Notes: a model not told the origin generated them from the sequence alone. DNA of 64,000 bases from Streptomyces spinosus (GCF_020400655.1 NZ_JAINRC010000021.1:1-64000); one strand, 5' to 3'; positions 9,275-19,114 are shown, numbered from the stretch's first letter. Made by a program: numbers and translations.

Positions 9275-10042
9275 ATGACCGGCATGAACAGCACCGCGCC
9301 GCAGAGCAGCAGGGTCGTCGCCGTCACCGGAGCCGGCACCGGGATCGGCCGGGCCACCGCCCGCGCCTTCGCCGCTGAGGGGGCTCACGTGGTCGCGATC
9401 GGGCGGCGGGCCGAGCCCCTCAAGGAGACCGGGGCCGGGCACGACCGGATCACGCCGATGGCCGCCGACATCACCGCCGAGGGCGAGCCGGAGCGGATCA
9501 TCCGGGAGGTGCTGGAGACACACGGCCGGCTGGATGTGCTGGTCAACAACGCAGGCATCGTGCGCAGCGGCGCCCTCGGCACGCTGACGCCGGAGATGAT
9601 CACAGCTCAGCTTGCCACCAACCTCGTCGCCCCCATCCTGCTGGCCCAGGTCGCGCTGCCACTCCTGGAGAAGTCGGGCGGGGCGATCGTCAATGTCAGT
9701 ACATCGGTGGGGCAGCGGGCCTGGCCCGGCAGCTCGGTCTATGCGGCTACCAAGACCGCTCTTGAGCTGCTGACCCGCAGCTGGGCGGTCGAGCTGGCAC
9801 CTCGCGGGATCCGGGTGGTGGCGGTTGCCCCCGGCGCGATCGACACCCCCATCGGCGAGCACCAGGGCCTGACGCCGGAGCGGATGGCAGCGGTGCGGGA
9901 ATGGCAGCTGGCGCACACCCCACTGGCCCGGATCGGCCGCCCCGAGGAGGTGGCCTGGGCAGTCACCCAGCTTGCCGCACCGGCCGCGTCGTTCGTCACC
10001 GGAGTGGTACTCCCGGTCGACGGCGGAGCGGTCGTGGCGTGA
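9275..10042 (+). CDS. SDR-family NAD(P)-dependent oxidoreductase
   Basis: A 255-residue classical short-chain dehydrogenase/reductase. Visible elements are the cofactor motif TGAGTGIG near residue 19, NNAG (VLVNNAGIV), the catalytic serine region NVSTSVGQ, the YAATK active-site pair, PGAID after the active site, and the terminal VDGGAVVA. The enzyme would interconvert an alcohol and a ketone with NAD(P)H in the cytoplasm. ATG 9275 has CAGGG about eight bases upstream; ATG 9284 is possible. A MerR regulator begins 26 bases downstream on the same strand, suggesting cotranscription and regulation by the SDR substrate or by stress. Confidence 0.87.
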   Translation: MTGMNSTAPQSSRVVAVTGAGTGIGRATARAFAAEGAHVVAIGRRAEPLKETGAGHDRITPMAADITAEGEPERIIREVLETHGRLDVLVNNAGIVRSGALGTLTPEMITAQLATNLVAPILLAQVALPLLEKSGGAIVNVSTSVGQRAWPGSSVYAATKTALELLTRSWAVELAPRGIRVVAVAPGAIDTPIGEHQGLTPERMAAVREWQLAHTPLARIGRPEEVAWAVTQLAAPAASFVTGVVLPVDGGAVVA

Positions 10043-10068
10043 TAGGAGTGGCCCGGGAGGTGGGATGG

Positions 10069-10440
10069 GTGCGGATCGGTGAGCTGGCCAGGGCGACCGG
10101 GACAACCGCCCGTGCGCTGCGGCACTACGAGCGGGCTGGGCTGATCTCCTCGCAGCGGGCCCCCAACGGCTACCGCATCTACGACGAGCGGGCGGTGATG
10201 CGGGTCCGCAATATCCGCTATCTGCTGGCCGCCGGGCTTACCTTGGACGACGTGCGGGTGTTCCTGCCGTGCCTAGACGGCGATGTGGCCGCCGCACCAC
10301 CCTCGGAGAAGGGCCTGCGGGTGGGGTTGGAACGGCTGGCGGTCCTCAACGAACGGATCACCGCCCAGACCGAGGCCCGCGACCGGCTGGAAACCGCGCT
10401 GCGAAAGGCAACCGGTGGCCGGATCCCCCCAGTGGCCTGA
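10069..10440 (+). CDS. MerR-family transcriptional regulator
   Basis: A 123-residue regulator with the N-terminal MerR winged helix (RIGELARATGTTARALRHYE, then GLISSQRAPNGYRIYDE) and a C-terminal coiled-coil dimerisation helix (about residues 80-115). There is no cysteine cluster of the metal-sensing kind in the C-terminal part, so an organic ligand or redox signal is more likely. GTG 10069 is preceded by GGGAGG at a good distance and begins exactly at the conserved domain; GTGs at 10048 and 10060 are less well placed. It follows the SDR gene closely and may control it, bending a promoter with an overlong spacer as MerR proteins do. Confidence 0.85.
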   Translation: MRIGELARATGTTARALRHYERAGLISSQRAPNGYRIYDERAVMRVRNIRYLLAAGLTLDDVRVFLPCLDGDVAAAPPSEKGLRVGLERLAVLNERITAQTEARDRLETALRKATGGRIPPVA

Positions 10441-10570
10441 ACGCCCGCAGCACCGGGTCCACCCCCGTGGCGCTGGGCAGGGGAGGAAGCAGGACCCGGG
10501 TCGTGCGTCGCATCACGGGCCAGCGTAAGAGGTGCCGCGACAGCTGACGGCGGCGGGCGCGCCTCAGGGG

Positions 10571-10933
10571 TCAGGACTCCGTGCCGGACTCCTGGGGGAA
10601 GAAGGTGATCAGCGTGGCGGTGCCGTCCTTGTCGACTGTCCGGACCGCCGGCTCGGGAATGTCCTGCGTGGCGACGTCGATCTCCCTGGGGTGCCACACC
10701 AGGTGCCGCAGGACGACGGGGTAGCGCGGCGACCGTCCGCCGACGGAGACGGCCACCACGTCGTCCTTCGAGTCGTACACGAGGGTGGCGAAGGGCAGCC
10801 GGTCGGCTTCGCTCTGGTGCCCGACCTCGGGGTCCAGTACCTCGATGGTGACGAACTCTCCCTGGTGTTCCTCGGTCATCTGGTTGAGGACGGTCTCCCA
10901 GGTGTTGCGGTCGAGCGTTTCGGTACCGGCCAT
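10571..10933 (-). CDS. DUF5335 family protein
   Basis: A 120-residue cytoplasmic protein matching the DUF5335 family of actinobacteria: LDRNTWETVLNQMTEEHQG at the start, FVTIEVLDPEVG, DRLPFATLVYDSKDDVV, GGRSPRYPVVLRHLV, and a C-terminal VDKDGTATLITF strand. No catalytic motif is known for the family and I do not infer a function. The start ATG has a strong GGAGGAGG ribosome site immediately upstream. It converges on the SDR/MerR pair across about 130 bases with no clear hairpin. Confidence 0.85.
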   Translation of the reverse strand: MAGTETLDRNTWETVLNQMTEEHQGEFVTIEVLDPEVGHQSEADRLPFATLVYDSKDDVVAVSVGGRSPRYPVVLRHLVWHPREIDVATQDIPEPAVRTVDKDGTATLITFFPQESGTES

Positions 10934-10984
10934 CGTCGTTCCTCCTCCGGTGGCGATCTGCTCTCCCGACGGTAGCCGCAGCCT

Positions 10985-11353
10985 TCAGCGACTGCCTCGG
11001 CCTGACAGGTCGAGGCAGTCCGGCCCTGCTGGACCTGCCTGGACGAGTCCGGGCCGAAGCCCCACGGGGCGGGCTCCGGTACGGGCGCGTTGCCGAGGAG
11101 GTACGTCGGCGCGCGCGGCTGCGCTCGGTCCTTCAGGAGGCGCGCTGTCGGTCCTCTCGAGCATCTTCACCGGCCCGTATTCCGTGATCACGTTGCGGGT
11201 GACCCGGGTCAGGTCGACGGGCTCTTTGAGGTGGCCGTTCATCTCCCAGCAGGCCTGGTGTCCCAGCCAGGTCAGCGCCGGGGTCAGCGTGAGCGTGAGG
11301 CCGTCCAGGGCGTAGGTGTCGTCGCTCACATCTTCGACCAGGCGGACGCTCAT
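10985..11353 (-). CDS. Hypothetical protein
   Basis: A 122-residue protein with no domain that I recognise. It begins SVRLVEDVSDDTYALDGL, continues with alternating hydrophobic strands (LTLTPALTWLGHQACWEMNGHL), and ends in a proline- and arginine-rich tail. The ATG at 11353 follows a good GAGGAGT ribosome site, which supports real translation. It lies upstream of the DUF5335 gene on the same strand, about 50 bases apart, so the two may be cotranscribed. No signal peptide or membrane helix is visible. The low-complexity C-terminus could mean that the true protein is shorter or has decayed. Confidence 0.55.
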   Translation of the reverse strand: MSVRLVEDVSDDTYALDGLTLTLTPALTWLGHQACWEMNGHLKEPVDLTRVTRNVITEYGPVKMLERTDSAPPEGPSAAARADVPPRQRARTGARPVGLRPGLVQAGPAGPDCLDLSGRGSR

Positions 11354-11617
11354 GTCACTCCTCACCCGTTTGCGGGCCGGGAACGCGTCGGTCAGACGGT
11401 CGCACGTGGCGGACTGAGAGCACATCGGCGGGCACAAAGCCGCAGGTGGGATGGCTGGGGAAGGCGAGGGGTGGCCTTGCGGACACCGGATGCCGCGCGC
11501 CCGGCATCCGTAACCGGCAGGGCTGTAGGGGGCGTGACCGCCACGCACATGGGCCAAAATGGGACCCCGGCCCGATTCCGGCGGGCCGGGGCTCCACAGT
11601 GAGCGGTCGGCCGCGGT

Positions 11618-12175
11618 CTAGTACTCGTCGTGGTGACGCTTGATGACCCGGAAGCTGGCCACCACGCCGTCCTCGATGTCGATGCCCTCGGTGCAGTCCG
11701 GCTTCACGCCGTAGCTGGAGCTGTGCGGGCCGACGGTGGCGATGGGAGCGCCGTTGTCGCAGACGGCCCCGCGGAAGACCTCGACGGTCTTGCGGCTTTC
11801 GTTGCGGACGTTCAGGGTCTTCGCGCCCAGACCGCTGACCACGGTGATGCAGTCACCGGGGTGGGTGGAGTACGAGCGCTCGTTGACCTGGATACGGCCC
11901 TCGTCCCTGCCCTTCCCTCCCTCGTTGTCCTCGTCGTTGTCGTTGCCCCGGCCCTCGTTGTCGCGGCCTTCGTTGCGGCCCTCGTTGCCCTTGCTGTTGT
12001 TGCCCTCGTTGCCCTTGCCGTTGCCGTTGCCGTTGCCACCGGTCACGGCCGCGACGGCGGCCGGGGCTTCCTGGGGCACCGAAGCGGAGGCGGCCGAGGC
12101 GTAGGTGATGCCGGTCGCGGCCACGGCGGCGGCAGCCGACACAACGGCGGTGACCACGGTCGAACGAACCTTCAT
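11618..12175 (-). CDS. Secreted protein with Asn/Gly/Glu-rich linker
   Basis: A 185-residue protein with a classical signal peptide (residues 1-33, lysine then a long Ala/Val core). A low-complexity segment of about 45 residues follows, built from short G-N, N-E-G and R-D-N-E-G repeats. The C-terminal domain of about 95 residues has two cysteines (PGDCITVV and FRGAVCDNG) and a third at KPDCTEG. The domain is not one I can name; its spacing suggests a small beta fold exported to the cell surface or medium. AGGAGAT precedes the ATG. The flexible charged linker resembles a spacer between a surface and a functional head. Confidence 0.75.
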   Translation of the reverse strand: MKVRSTVVTAVVSAAAAVAATGITYASAASASVPQEAPAAVAAVTGGNGNGNGKGNEGNNSKGNEGRNEGRDNEGRGNDNDEDNEGGKGRDEGRIQVNERSYSTHPGDCITVVSGLGAKTLNVRNESRKTVEVFRGAVCDNGAPIATVGPHSSSYGVKPDCTEGIDIEDGVVASFRVIKRHHDEY

Positions 12176-13014
12176 GTCACGATCTCCTGTCGCGCAGAGA
12201 GGCGCCGGCCCGTCGGCCGGCTCGTGAATGAAATTACCTACAACCGACATCACGGGCATATCGGAAGGTCATGGATTTAGCTCCGAATAGGGTATTCTCG
12301 GCTCCTTCATCAAGAGCTGACAGCAAGTCACATCAGCTATGTAAAAGGCAGATTGACATACTATTAGGCTTTCCAGGTGACATTCTGACGCCTCCTCGCT
12401 CCCGTAACGACGGCGCGTCGCTGCGGACGCGGCGAACTGAGCCGTGTTAGAGGGTGCCGCGCCGGAGCCTGTAGACGGGCCTCACAGCCCGGCAGGAGAT
12501 CGCGGAGCACCCCGGCCCAGAGCACCCCTACACCGTGGCCGGCGGTGACCGGGAGCTGCAAGACCCCTGCCCGGAAGCTGCCGGGTACCCGGGCAGCAGC
12601 TATGACCTGGGGGAACTGGGGAGCATGAGCCGGTCTTCGGGTAGGGCCACTGCCTGTGGACGAGGGTCTGCGGTCAGGCTAGGGGCGCAGGCCGCGCTGT
12701 ACGCGAGCGTCCTGGCCCTGTTCCGGAGGCGGGTGTCCGGTGCCGTGGGTGCGCTGACGGACCACGGTGGTGAACCCGGTCATCCGCCGCTCGTGGTCTT
12801 CCATGATCCGCTGCAGGACCGCCTCCTGCCGCGGGGGGCAGGGCCGGGATCTCCGGCAGGTACACGTCGGCGATCTGCTGGTCGAAGCCTGCCCGTGCGA
12901 TCGGCTCCCCGACGGCCCCGACGGCACGCGCCTGGCGAGCGACATTGGTGCACAGGGTCTTTTCCGCCTCACCGGCGGCGCGGTGACGGCGGCGATCTGC
13001 TCCGTCTGCCGGTA
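12176..13014. other. Gap with an AT-rich stretch, no gene
   Basis: Roughly 12220-12370 is clearly more AT-rich than its surroundings and lies just upstream of the secreted-protein gene on the minus strand. It probably holds that gene's promoter, although I cannot place -35/-10 boxes confidently. TTGACA at 12353-12358 on the plus strand has no convincing -10. From 12380 to 13014 no frame has a start or domain that I can support. Confidence 0.5.
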
Positions 13015-13488
13015 CAGGACGGGGTGGAACGGGCGGACGTCAGCATCATCCGTCTGCCCGTCGACCAGAGCGGTCCGCACGTACAGCCGCTGTTCACCGA
13101 GCCTCGCGTGGCCGTCCTTCCCATCGGCCATCCGCTCGCCGGAAGGTCCGCCGTCACGGTCCTCGACCTGGCGGACGACCACCTCTTGCAGGCTCCGGAC
13201 GCGGTGCCCGAGTGGCGTGACGTGGCACGCGAACTGCGCACAGGTCAATGCGACGACGTCCCTGCCCTGCACAGCGTGGAAGAGAAGCTCGAGCTGGTCG
13301 CCGCCGGGGCGGGCATCCGCGTCCTCCCGCTCTCCACCGCCGCCTTCTGCGCACGTCCCGATGTCGTCGCCGTACCCGTCGACGGCATCGGCCCCAGCCG
13401 GGTGTGCCTCGTCTGGGTCGCCACGCGCCGCTCCCGGCCCATCCAGGACTTCGCCGATGCGTTCCCTTCCCTGGCACCGACTGCGTGA
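13015..13488 (+). pseudogene. LysR-family regulator, C-terminal effector-domain fragment
   Basis: About 157 codons read the second half of a LysR substrate-binding domain: ADVSIIRLPVD, PLFTEPRVAVLPIGHPLAGRS, a variable middle, then VEEKLELVAAGAGIRVLPLS and the closing VCLVWVATRRSRP. The N-terminal winged helix and the first half of the effector domain are missing, and no start or ribosome site precedes the fragment. Upstream sequence in all three frames is degenerate. The gene ends with a normal stop. It cannot bind DNA as it stands and is best called a relic. Confidence 0.7.
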
Positions 13489-13976
13489 CAGGAGTGTGTC
13501 CCTCGGAAGGGGAGACAGGGGCCGACCTGGACCAGGTGCGGACGGCGAAGGGTCGTTCCCGTGCTGCCGGTCGGTCCCGTGGGCGATCAGTGACCGTGCG
13601 GTGGTACGGCCGGTGGTGTGGTGCTGCCGGGCGGCGCGGGACATGCCGGGAGCCGCCGGCCGGCTCGGGCGGTGACGCCTTCGATGGTCCGGCGACCGTG
13701 TTGTCCGGACCCCCGTCGCAGTCCGCGGTCCGCCTGACGTGAGCCGTGATCGCCGCGTGCGACGGGGCAGGCGCAGCGGAGCGGCAACCGGAGACCATCG
13801 GTCGTGCGGACGTAACGGGACTCGGTGGCGTCGGCCCGTCCTCCGCGCCAGCCGACACGCCGCCTCCCACACCCGCGGAACACGCCCCGCCCGGCATACT
13901 CCACAGCGGGGGCCTGCTGCCCGCCGCCGGAGCTGCGTCCGGGCCGGCCCTCATCTGCCGCCGACCCCGGAGCACC

Positions 13977-15563
13977 ATGCTCGGTCTTGAACTCGTCGTA
14001 CTGCTGGGCTCGGCGACGCTGCTCGGTAACGTGCTCTCGAAGCACTTGCGCATCACGCCGCCCGTCGTGTTGCTCGTCGCCGGCGTGCTGCTCGGTTTCA
14101 TCCCTGCGCTGCGCGAGGTGCATCTGCGCCCGGACGTCGTACTGCTGCTGTTTCTTCCTGCGCTGCTCTACTGGGAGAGCCTGAACACCTCACTGAATCA
14201 GGTCCGGATCCACCTGCGGGGCATCGTTCTGCTGAGCACCGTCCTGGTCGTCATCACGGCCGCGTCGGTCGCCGCCACCGCCCACGCGCTGGACCTGCCA
14301 TGGGGGCCCGCCTGGGTGCTGGGCGCCGCCGTGGCCCCGACCGACGCGACGGCCCTCGGCATCGTCGGGCGGTTGCTTCCGCGGAGCCAGGTCACCGTGC
14401 TGCGCGCCGAAAGCCTGGTCAACGACGGCACCGCGCTGGTCGTGTACGGCGTGGCCGTCGGCATCGCGATCGGCCGGGAACACCTCGTCGCTTCACACGT
14501 GGGGTGGCTGTTCGTGCGGGCTTACGCCGGCGGCGCGCTGGTCGGTGCGGCCATCGCCTGGATGGCCGTCTGGGCGCGACAACGAATCCGGGCGGACCCG
14601 CTGCAAGGCCAGTCCCTGATGCTGCTGGTCCCTTTCACCACCTACCTGATCGCCGAGGAGATCGGCGCCTCCGGGGTCGTCGCCGTGGTCGTCTGCGGAC
14701 TGATCATGAGCCAGGTGGTGCCGCGCGTGGTACGCGCGGACATGCGCCTGCAGGCGAACGCGTTCTGGACCGTGGCCACCCACCTGCTCAACGGTTCCCT
14801 GTTCGTACTGGTCGGACTCGAACTCCACTCCTCCGGCGAGCGGTTGTCTGCCGGCGACCTGTCGTGGACAGTGTTCACCGCCCTCGCCGCGACCGCCGTC
14901 GTGATCGGCGTGCGTCTGTGCCACCTGTACGCCAGCGCCTATCTCATCCGCTCGCTCGACCGCCGTCCGAAACAGCGGATGCTGCGCTTCAGCAACCGGT
15001 CCCGACTGGTCAGCGGGCTGTGCGGTTTCCGCGGCGCCGTCTCCCTCGCGGCGGCGCTCGCCGTGCCCTTCCACAACGACTCCGGTGCGCCTTTCCCGGA
15101 CCGGGACGTGATCGTGTTCGTGACCGGCGGAGTGATCGTGCTGACTCTGCTGCAGGGACTCGTGCTGCCGGCCGCGGTGCGCTGGGCCCGGCTGCCACGC
15201 GACACCACGCCCGAACAGGAGCGTCAGCTCGCGGAGACCATCGCCACGCAGGAGGCCCTCGATGCCCTGCCCCGGCTCTCCGCTGCTCTCGGCATCAACG
15301 ACGACGTGGCCGAGCGGCTGCGCACGGAGTACGAGAACCACCTCACCTTCCTGCGCGCACGCGTCGACGGCGACGAGGAACATCCCGTCCTCCGCAAGGA
15401 GCGGGAGTACCGGACCCTGCGACTGGCCCTCGTCGCGAGCAAGCGCGCGACGCTCGTACGGCTCCGGGACGAACGCCGGATCGACGACGCCGTGCTGCGC
15501 GAGTTGGTGACCCGACTGGACAACGAAGAAGTCGGACTTGCCCCCCATCAGCCGACCGACTGA
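13977..15563 (+). CDS. CPA1-family Na+/H+ antiporter
   Basis: A 528-residue membrane protein with about 12 hydrophobic segments over residues 1-410 and a hydrophilic C-terminal tail of about 120 residues. Signature parts of the CPA1 exchangers are present: FLPALLYWESLN in TM3-4, APTDATALGIVGRLLP (the ion-binding TDA region) and ESLVNDGTALVVYG (the ND pair of TM6). It should exchange cytoplasmic Na+ (or K+) for external protons and help pH and salt homeostasis. The ATG at 13977 follows CCGGAGC. The 488-base gap before it shows nothing coding. The charged tail is typical of regulatory tails in this family. Confidence 0.88.
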   Translation: MLGLELVVLLGSATLLGNVLSKHLRITPPVVLLVAGVLLGFIPALREVHLRPDVVLLLFLPALLYWESLNTSLNQVRIHLRGIVLLSTVLVVITAASVAATAHALDLPWGPAWVLGAAVAPTDATALGIVGRLLPRSQVTVLRAESLVNDGTALVVYGVAVGIAIGREHLVASHVGWLFVRAYAGGALVGAAIAWMAVWARQRIRADPLQGQSLMLLVPFTTYLIAEEIGASGVVAVVVCGLIMSQVVPRVVRADMRLQANAFWTVATHLLNGSLFVLVGLELHSSGERLSAGDLSWTVFTALAATAVVIGVRLCHLYASAYLIRSLDRRPKQRMLRFSNRSRLVSGLCGFRGAVSLAAALAVPFHNDSGAPFPDRDVIVFVTGGVIVLTLLQGLVLPAAVRWARLPRDTTPEQERQLAETIATQEALDALPRLSAALGINDDVAERLRTEYENHLTFLRARVDGDEEHPVLRKEREYRTLRLALVASKRATLVRLRDERRIDDAVLRELVTRLDNEEVGLAPHQPTD

Positions 15564-16386
15564 ACGGACCGGGACAGCGACCCCTGGTCGCCGCTGCCGA
15601 CGGCGGTGTGCTGCCTGTAACCAAGGCGGAGCGACGATCGTGGACTGGGGAGGAGGGGAAGTCTGCGCGGGTCGTGCTTCTCGGCGAGCAGCACACAGGT
15701 CAGGGTGGCCCAGCGGCGCGGCCGCCGCGGCGTGGAAGCCGTGCCCGCAGCCCTGGCAGCAGGCACGGCGCTGCTCATCGCGCGGCCCGCGGCACGCAGC
15801 GGACCGCGTCAGGCGCGCCGAACACGTCGTACGGTCCCAGGTGCTGGGTCAGCCGCTCCGGCACACCGTCGGCTGTTCGTCAGTGCTGCGTCGCTCCGCT
15901 TGGTGCACACTCCGTACCGATCGTGCCAGCCGGCCAGTAGGGCGAGGCGTTCAGCAGGGGGCGAGTCCGGCTCGACGGTGGATAACTCAGGGTCTGTTCA
16001 GGGTCGTCGACGGGGATGAATGCCTCATAGCCGAGAACGAGGTCGCCGAGAACGAGGTCGCCGAGGACGGGGGGCGCAGACGCTTGGTTCCGTGGGTGCG
16101 CTGATTGTTGCGGCTGCGGGTCGGCAGGGCCTCGAAATCCGTGTAGAGGGCGCGGGCGAGGTGGTTGCCGGCAAGGATGTCCATGCGTCGGCGTAACCGC
16201 GGAACGCGTGCGCGTGCCGCTGGTCCACCACGACGGGGGTTCCCGCTCGCGGTGCCTGCGACCGGACAAGCTCTACGGACGAACACTATGAACACAACCG
16301 ATCGCGGCATGGTCCTCCCGCGCGGCTCGTTCCTAGCATCACTGCGCGCGGCGCGACGAGGCGCCGTCGAAAGCTAGGAGCAGACC
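15564..16386. other. Degenerate gap holding an XRE-regulator relic
   Basis: At 16101-16190 on the minus strand, 30 codons read RRMDILAGNHLARALYTDFE and ALPTRSRNNQR. This resembles the MmyB-like ligand-binding domain entry of Streptomyces XRE regulators. No HTH, start or remaining domain is present. Next to it, at 16029-16070, a 15-base unit (GAGAACGAGGTCGCC) is repeated twice and then partly again. The rest of the gap shows no gene. Confidence 0.45.
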
Positions 16387-17769
16387 TTGACCAGGCGAAA
16401 CCCAGCACCACGGCCCCGCAGAGGACTACGCGCTGCCCTGGCCGCGGGCGCAGCGGGAATCATCGTCACGCCGCTCACCGGGGCGGCGCCCGCCGTGGCG
16501 AGCGCGGACCGCCCTGCGGTGGTGGCCTGTCCGGCCGACGTTGCCGTGAAGACCACCTGCTACACAGGGCAAGACGCGAACGGTGCCTACTACGCGATCG
16601 CCGTCCCGAAGAACTGGAATGGCTCCCTCGTTGTACACGCGCACGGCGGCCCCGACCTGGGCGACGGTTCCGACCCCGCCCGCAGCCTGGACGACCTCAG
16701 CCGCTGGTCCGTCATGCTCGACGAGGGCTACGCCTGGGCGGGCTCGTCGTACCGCCGCGGCGGCTACGGCACCCGGATGGGTGCGATCGACACCGAGAAC
16801 GTGCGGCGCCTGTTCGTCAGCGAGTTCGGCACCCCGAAGCGGACATACATCCACGGACAGTCGTGGGGTGGGGACGTCGCCGCCAAGGCCGTCGAGATGT
16901 ACGGCAGGAAGAACGGGCCGTACGACGGTGCCTTGCTCACCAGCGGTGTCCTGGGCGGTGGTTCGCGCGGCTACGACTACCGGGTCGACCTGCGCGTGGT
17001 CTATCAGTACTACTGCCAGAACCATCCCCGGCCCACGGAGCCGCAGTACCCGCTATGGGAAGGGCTACGCCCCGACTCCACGATGACGACTACCGGACTG
17101 CGCGCCCGGCTCCAGGAGTGCACCGGCTATTCCTCAGCGCCCGCGGACCGCACCGCGCTCCAGCAGCGGAACCTGGACGACATTCTCGCCGTCACGAAGA
17201 TCCCGGAGCGCACACTGGAGTCCCATCTGCGCTTCGCCACCTTTACGTTCCGAGACATCGTGTCCACACGACTAGGAGGCCGCAACCCGTTCTCCAACAA
17301 GGGCGTGTGGTACTCCGGTTCACATGACGACAAGGCCTTGAATGCGGGCGTCGAGCGTTTCTCCGCCGATCCGACCGCTGTGCGCGATCTGTCGTACGAC
17401 AGTGATCTGACCGGCAAGGTCGACATCCCGGTATTGACCATGCACGCAATCGACGACCCGACGGCGTTCGTGGAGCATGAGGCGGCGTACCGGGCCACGC
17501 TGCAGGGTGCCCACCGCGACCGGTACCTGGTGCAGGCATTCACCGACGAGCACGAGCACAGTCAGCTCAGCGACTCGGAGTACGCCAACTCGATCTTCGC
17601 GCTTGACCGTTGGGTGCGCACAGGAAGGAAGCCGACGCCGGCGTCCCTCGCCTCGTCGTGCGCGTGCGCCGCGCACGGCGCTACACGAGCCGAGCCGGTC
17701 GGCGAGGCCGCCGGGGCGGACGGCCCGGTCGCGCGCGCCAAGAGCCGACGGTCCCGGGGCCGGGGATAG
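16387..17769 (+). CDS. Secreted alpha/beta hydrolase
   Basis: A 460-residue exported protein. Residues 1-41 are a long signal peptide (arginine-rich start, Ala/Gly core). The mature part begins with a cysteine-containing stretch (VACPADVAVKTTCYTG), then an alpha/beta hydrolase core with the oxyanion region VHAHGGPD and nucleophile elbow GQSWGG (Ser159). Later acid/base candidates lie in AIDDPTAF and in DEHEHSQ. Actinobacteria have many such secreted esterase/peptidase-like hydrolases; the substrate cannot be named. The last 50 residues are low-complexity and basic. The TTG start at 16387 follows TAGGAG at the right spacing. It is flanked by relics on both sides. Confidence 0.8.
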   Translation: MTRRNPAPRPRRGLRAALAAGAAGIIVTPLTGAAPAVASADRPAVVACPADVAVKTTCYTGQDANGAYYAIAVPKNWNGSLVVHAHGGPDLGDGSDPARSLDDLSRWSVMLDEGYAWAGSSYRRGGYGTRMGAIDTENVRRLFVSEFGTPKRTYIHGQSWGGDVAAKAVEMYGRKNGPYDGALLTSGVLGGGSRGYDYRVDLRVVYQYYCQNHPRPTEPQYPLWEGLRPDSTMTTTGLRARLQECTGYSSAPADRTALQQRNLDDILAVTKIPERTLESHLRFATFTFRDIVSTRLGGRNPFSNKGVWYSGSHDDKALNAGVERFSADPTAVRDLSYDSDLTGKVDIPVLTMHAIDDPTAFVEHEAAYRATLQGAHRDRYLVQAFTDEHEHSQLSDSEYANSIFALDRWVRTGRKPTPASLASSCACAAHGATRAEPVGEAAGADGPVARAKSRRSRGRG

Positions 17770-18175
17770 CAGGCCGAGCGACGCGAGGCGGGCGGGACGG
17801 CCGGAGCGCCCCGCATCCCGCGCATCCCGCGCAGCCTGCGCGGACGGGACCGGACCCACGGTCTGGGCGTATTCGGCTGACGAAACAGCCTCACGTGATC
17901 AGGCCACCCGTTCGGCTCCGTGAGCGTGTGCCGGCGAGGGGGAACTCCGGTGTGCGCGTTGTTCATGCCCTCCGGGCAGGGGCGTCCCGACCGGCCCCGA
18001 GTCCGGTCACAACGCCCCAACGCCGCTGCCGGGGGGGGCCGCGCGGTAAGCCTGTTGAGCAGCCGCACGGTATGGCGGCTGCCCGCCGCTCAGCCCGCCG
18101 CCATGCGCATCACGGGAGGTGGGCCGCCCCCGCACGAGACAACCCACCCCCGGCGTCATCTACCGCCGCGCGAGG
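17770..18175. other. Gap without a supported gene
   Basis: High-GC sequence with a short direct repeat (GCATCCCGC twice near 17813-17832) and a run of eight G near 18031. No frame carries a recognisable domain or a start with a ribosome site. Confidence 0.5.
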
Positions 18176-18560
18176 TCAGTCGCGGTGTCCGTCGCGGTGG
18201 TCACCGCCGGGACGCCAGCCGTCACCCCGGTGGCCGCTGCCGCGGTGCCGGTCCTCGCCGTGGCGGTCGCGGTCGTAGCCCCAGGAGACCTCGTCGAGGA
18301 ACCGGTCGCGGGGCGTTGCGCAGGGTCGCGGTGTCGGAGCGGTTGTCCCACACGTACGCCCGCGGGTCCTGCTACATGTCCGACCTGGTGTCGCGGCCGA
18401 TGCCGGTGCGGACGCGGACGGTGGCGCGGCCGTTCATCCGGTAGTGGCCGAAGGTGTAGGTGTGGCCGTCCTCGACGGAGAGGGCCCAGCCGTCCAGGTT
18501 CACCGCCCGCCGCGAGTCGTCGCGGATCTGCGTGTGGGCCGGCGGGACGGTGGTGAGGGC
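18176..18560 (-). pseudogene. Lamin-tail-domain protein, broken by an in-frame TAG
   Basis: One minus-strand frame reads the second half of a bacterial lamin tail domain (LTD): AVNLDGWALSVEDGHTYTF, GRATVRVRTGIGRDT, then after a TAG at about 18371-18373 QDPRAYVWDNRSDTATLR and DEVSWGYDRD. The tail is rich in His, Asp and Arg and ends in a normal TGA at 18176. The residues on both sides of the TAG continue the family pattern, so this is a nonsense change, not a frame error. The first half of the domain and the signal peptide are missing upstream of about 18560. Streptomyces LTD proteins are usually secreted. Confidence 0.65.
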
Positions 18561-19114
18561 GAGGCGCGCCACCTGTCGTTCCTGCACGCAGCCAGCCGTC
18601 CCCGGCGCAACAAGATGGGACCGACGTATCCGCTGGGCTGCGAGAGCGCTGCCCGGCGTGGTGGCAGGTTCCGTACACGGGCCGCCCCGGGCGGAGCCGG
18701 CTGTCGTGATCACGGGTCGCTTCGTCGGGACTGAGGTGATCCTCCCCGGCCGAACACTCCCCAGACGAGGGGTGATTGGCGAGAACTGTACGCTTCTGCT
18801 TCTGACGTGGCGGCGCACGGCGTGAGGAACCGGATATCAAGTGCACGCATGTCCGTCTTCGCCCCCGCTGCAGGGCAGCCTCGCGAGCGGCAACCTTCCT
18901 AACGCGAACGGGTGTTGTGGTGATTATTTTCCGACGAAGTGAAATCTTGGGGGGGTGAACGCAGCGGCCGGTCATCCGCGCTCCGCTCGGTGACTAGCAT
19001 GAGCGGCGATCAACAACCGGAAGGGCGCGTCCTTCGACCGGCCGCCCTTCCACGGCATCGGTGATGCTCAATCGTCCACACAGCCCCCGTATGCACGGAC
19101 CGAGGGACCGCGGA
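18561..19114. other. Gap upstream of the conservon, likely promoter region
   Basis: No gene is supported. The part from about 18900 to 18950 is unusually AT-rich (TGTGGTGATTATTTTCCG and GTGAAATCTTG) and lies some 160-220 bases before cvnA. It is the most plausible place for the conservon promoter, but clear boxes cannot be assigned. Confidence 0.45.

Noticed and set aside
12679..13872. A 397-codon minus-strand frame opposite the LysR fragment
   Set aside because: It has no domain or ribosome site. The opposing strand reads a clear LysR effector domain.
16029..16070. Short 15-base repeats as a regulatory array
   Set aside because: There are only two full copies and part of a third, inside a decayed region; no gene or promoter depends on them as far as can be seen.
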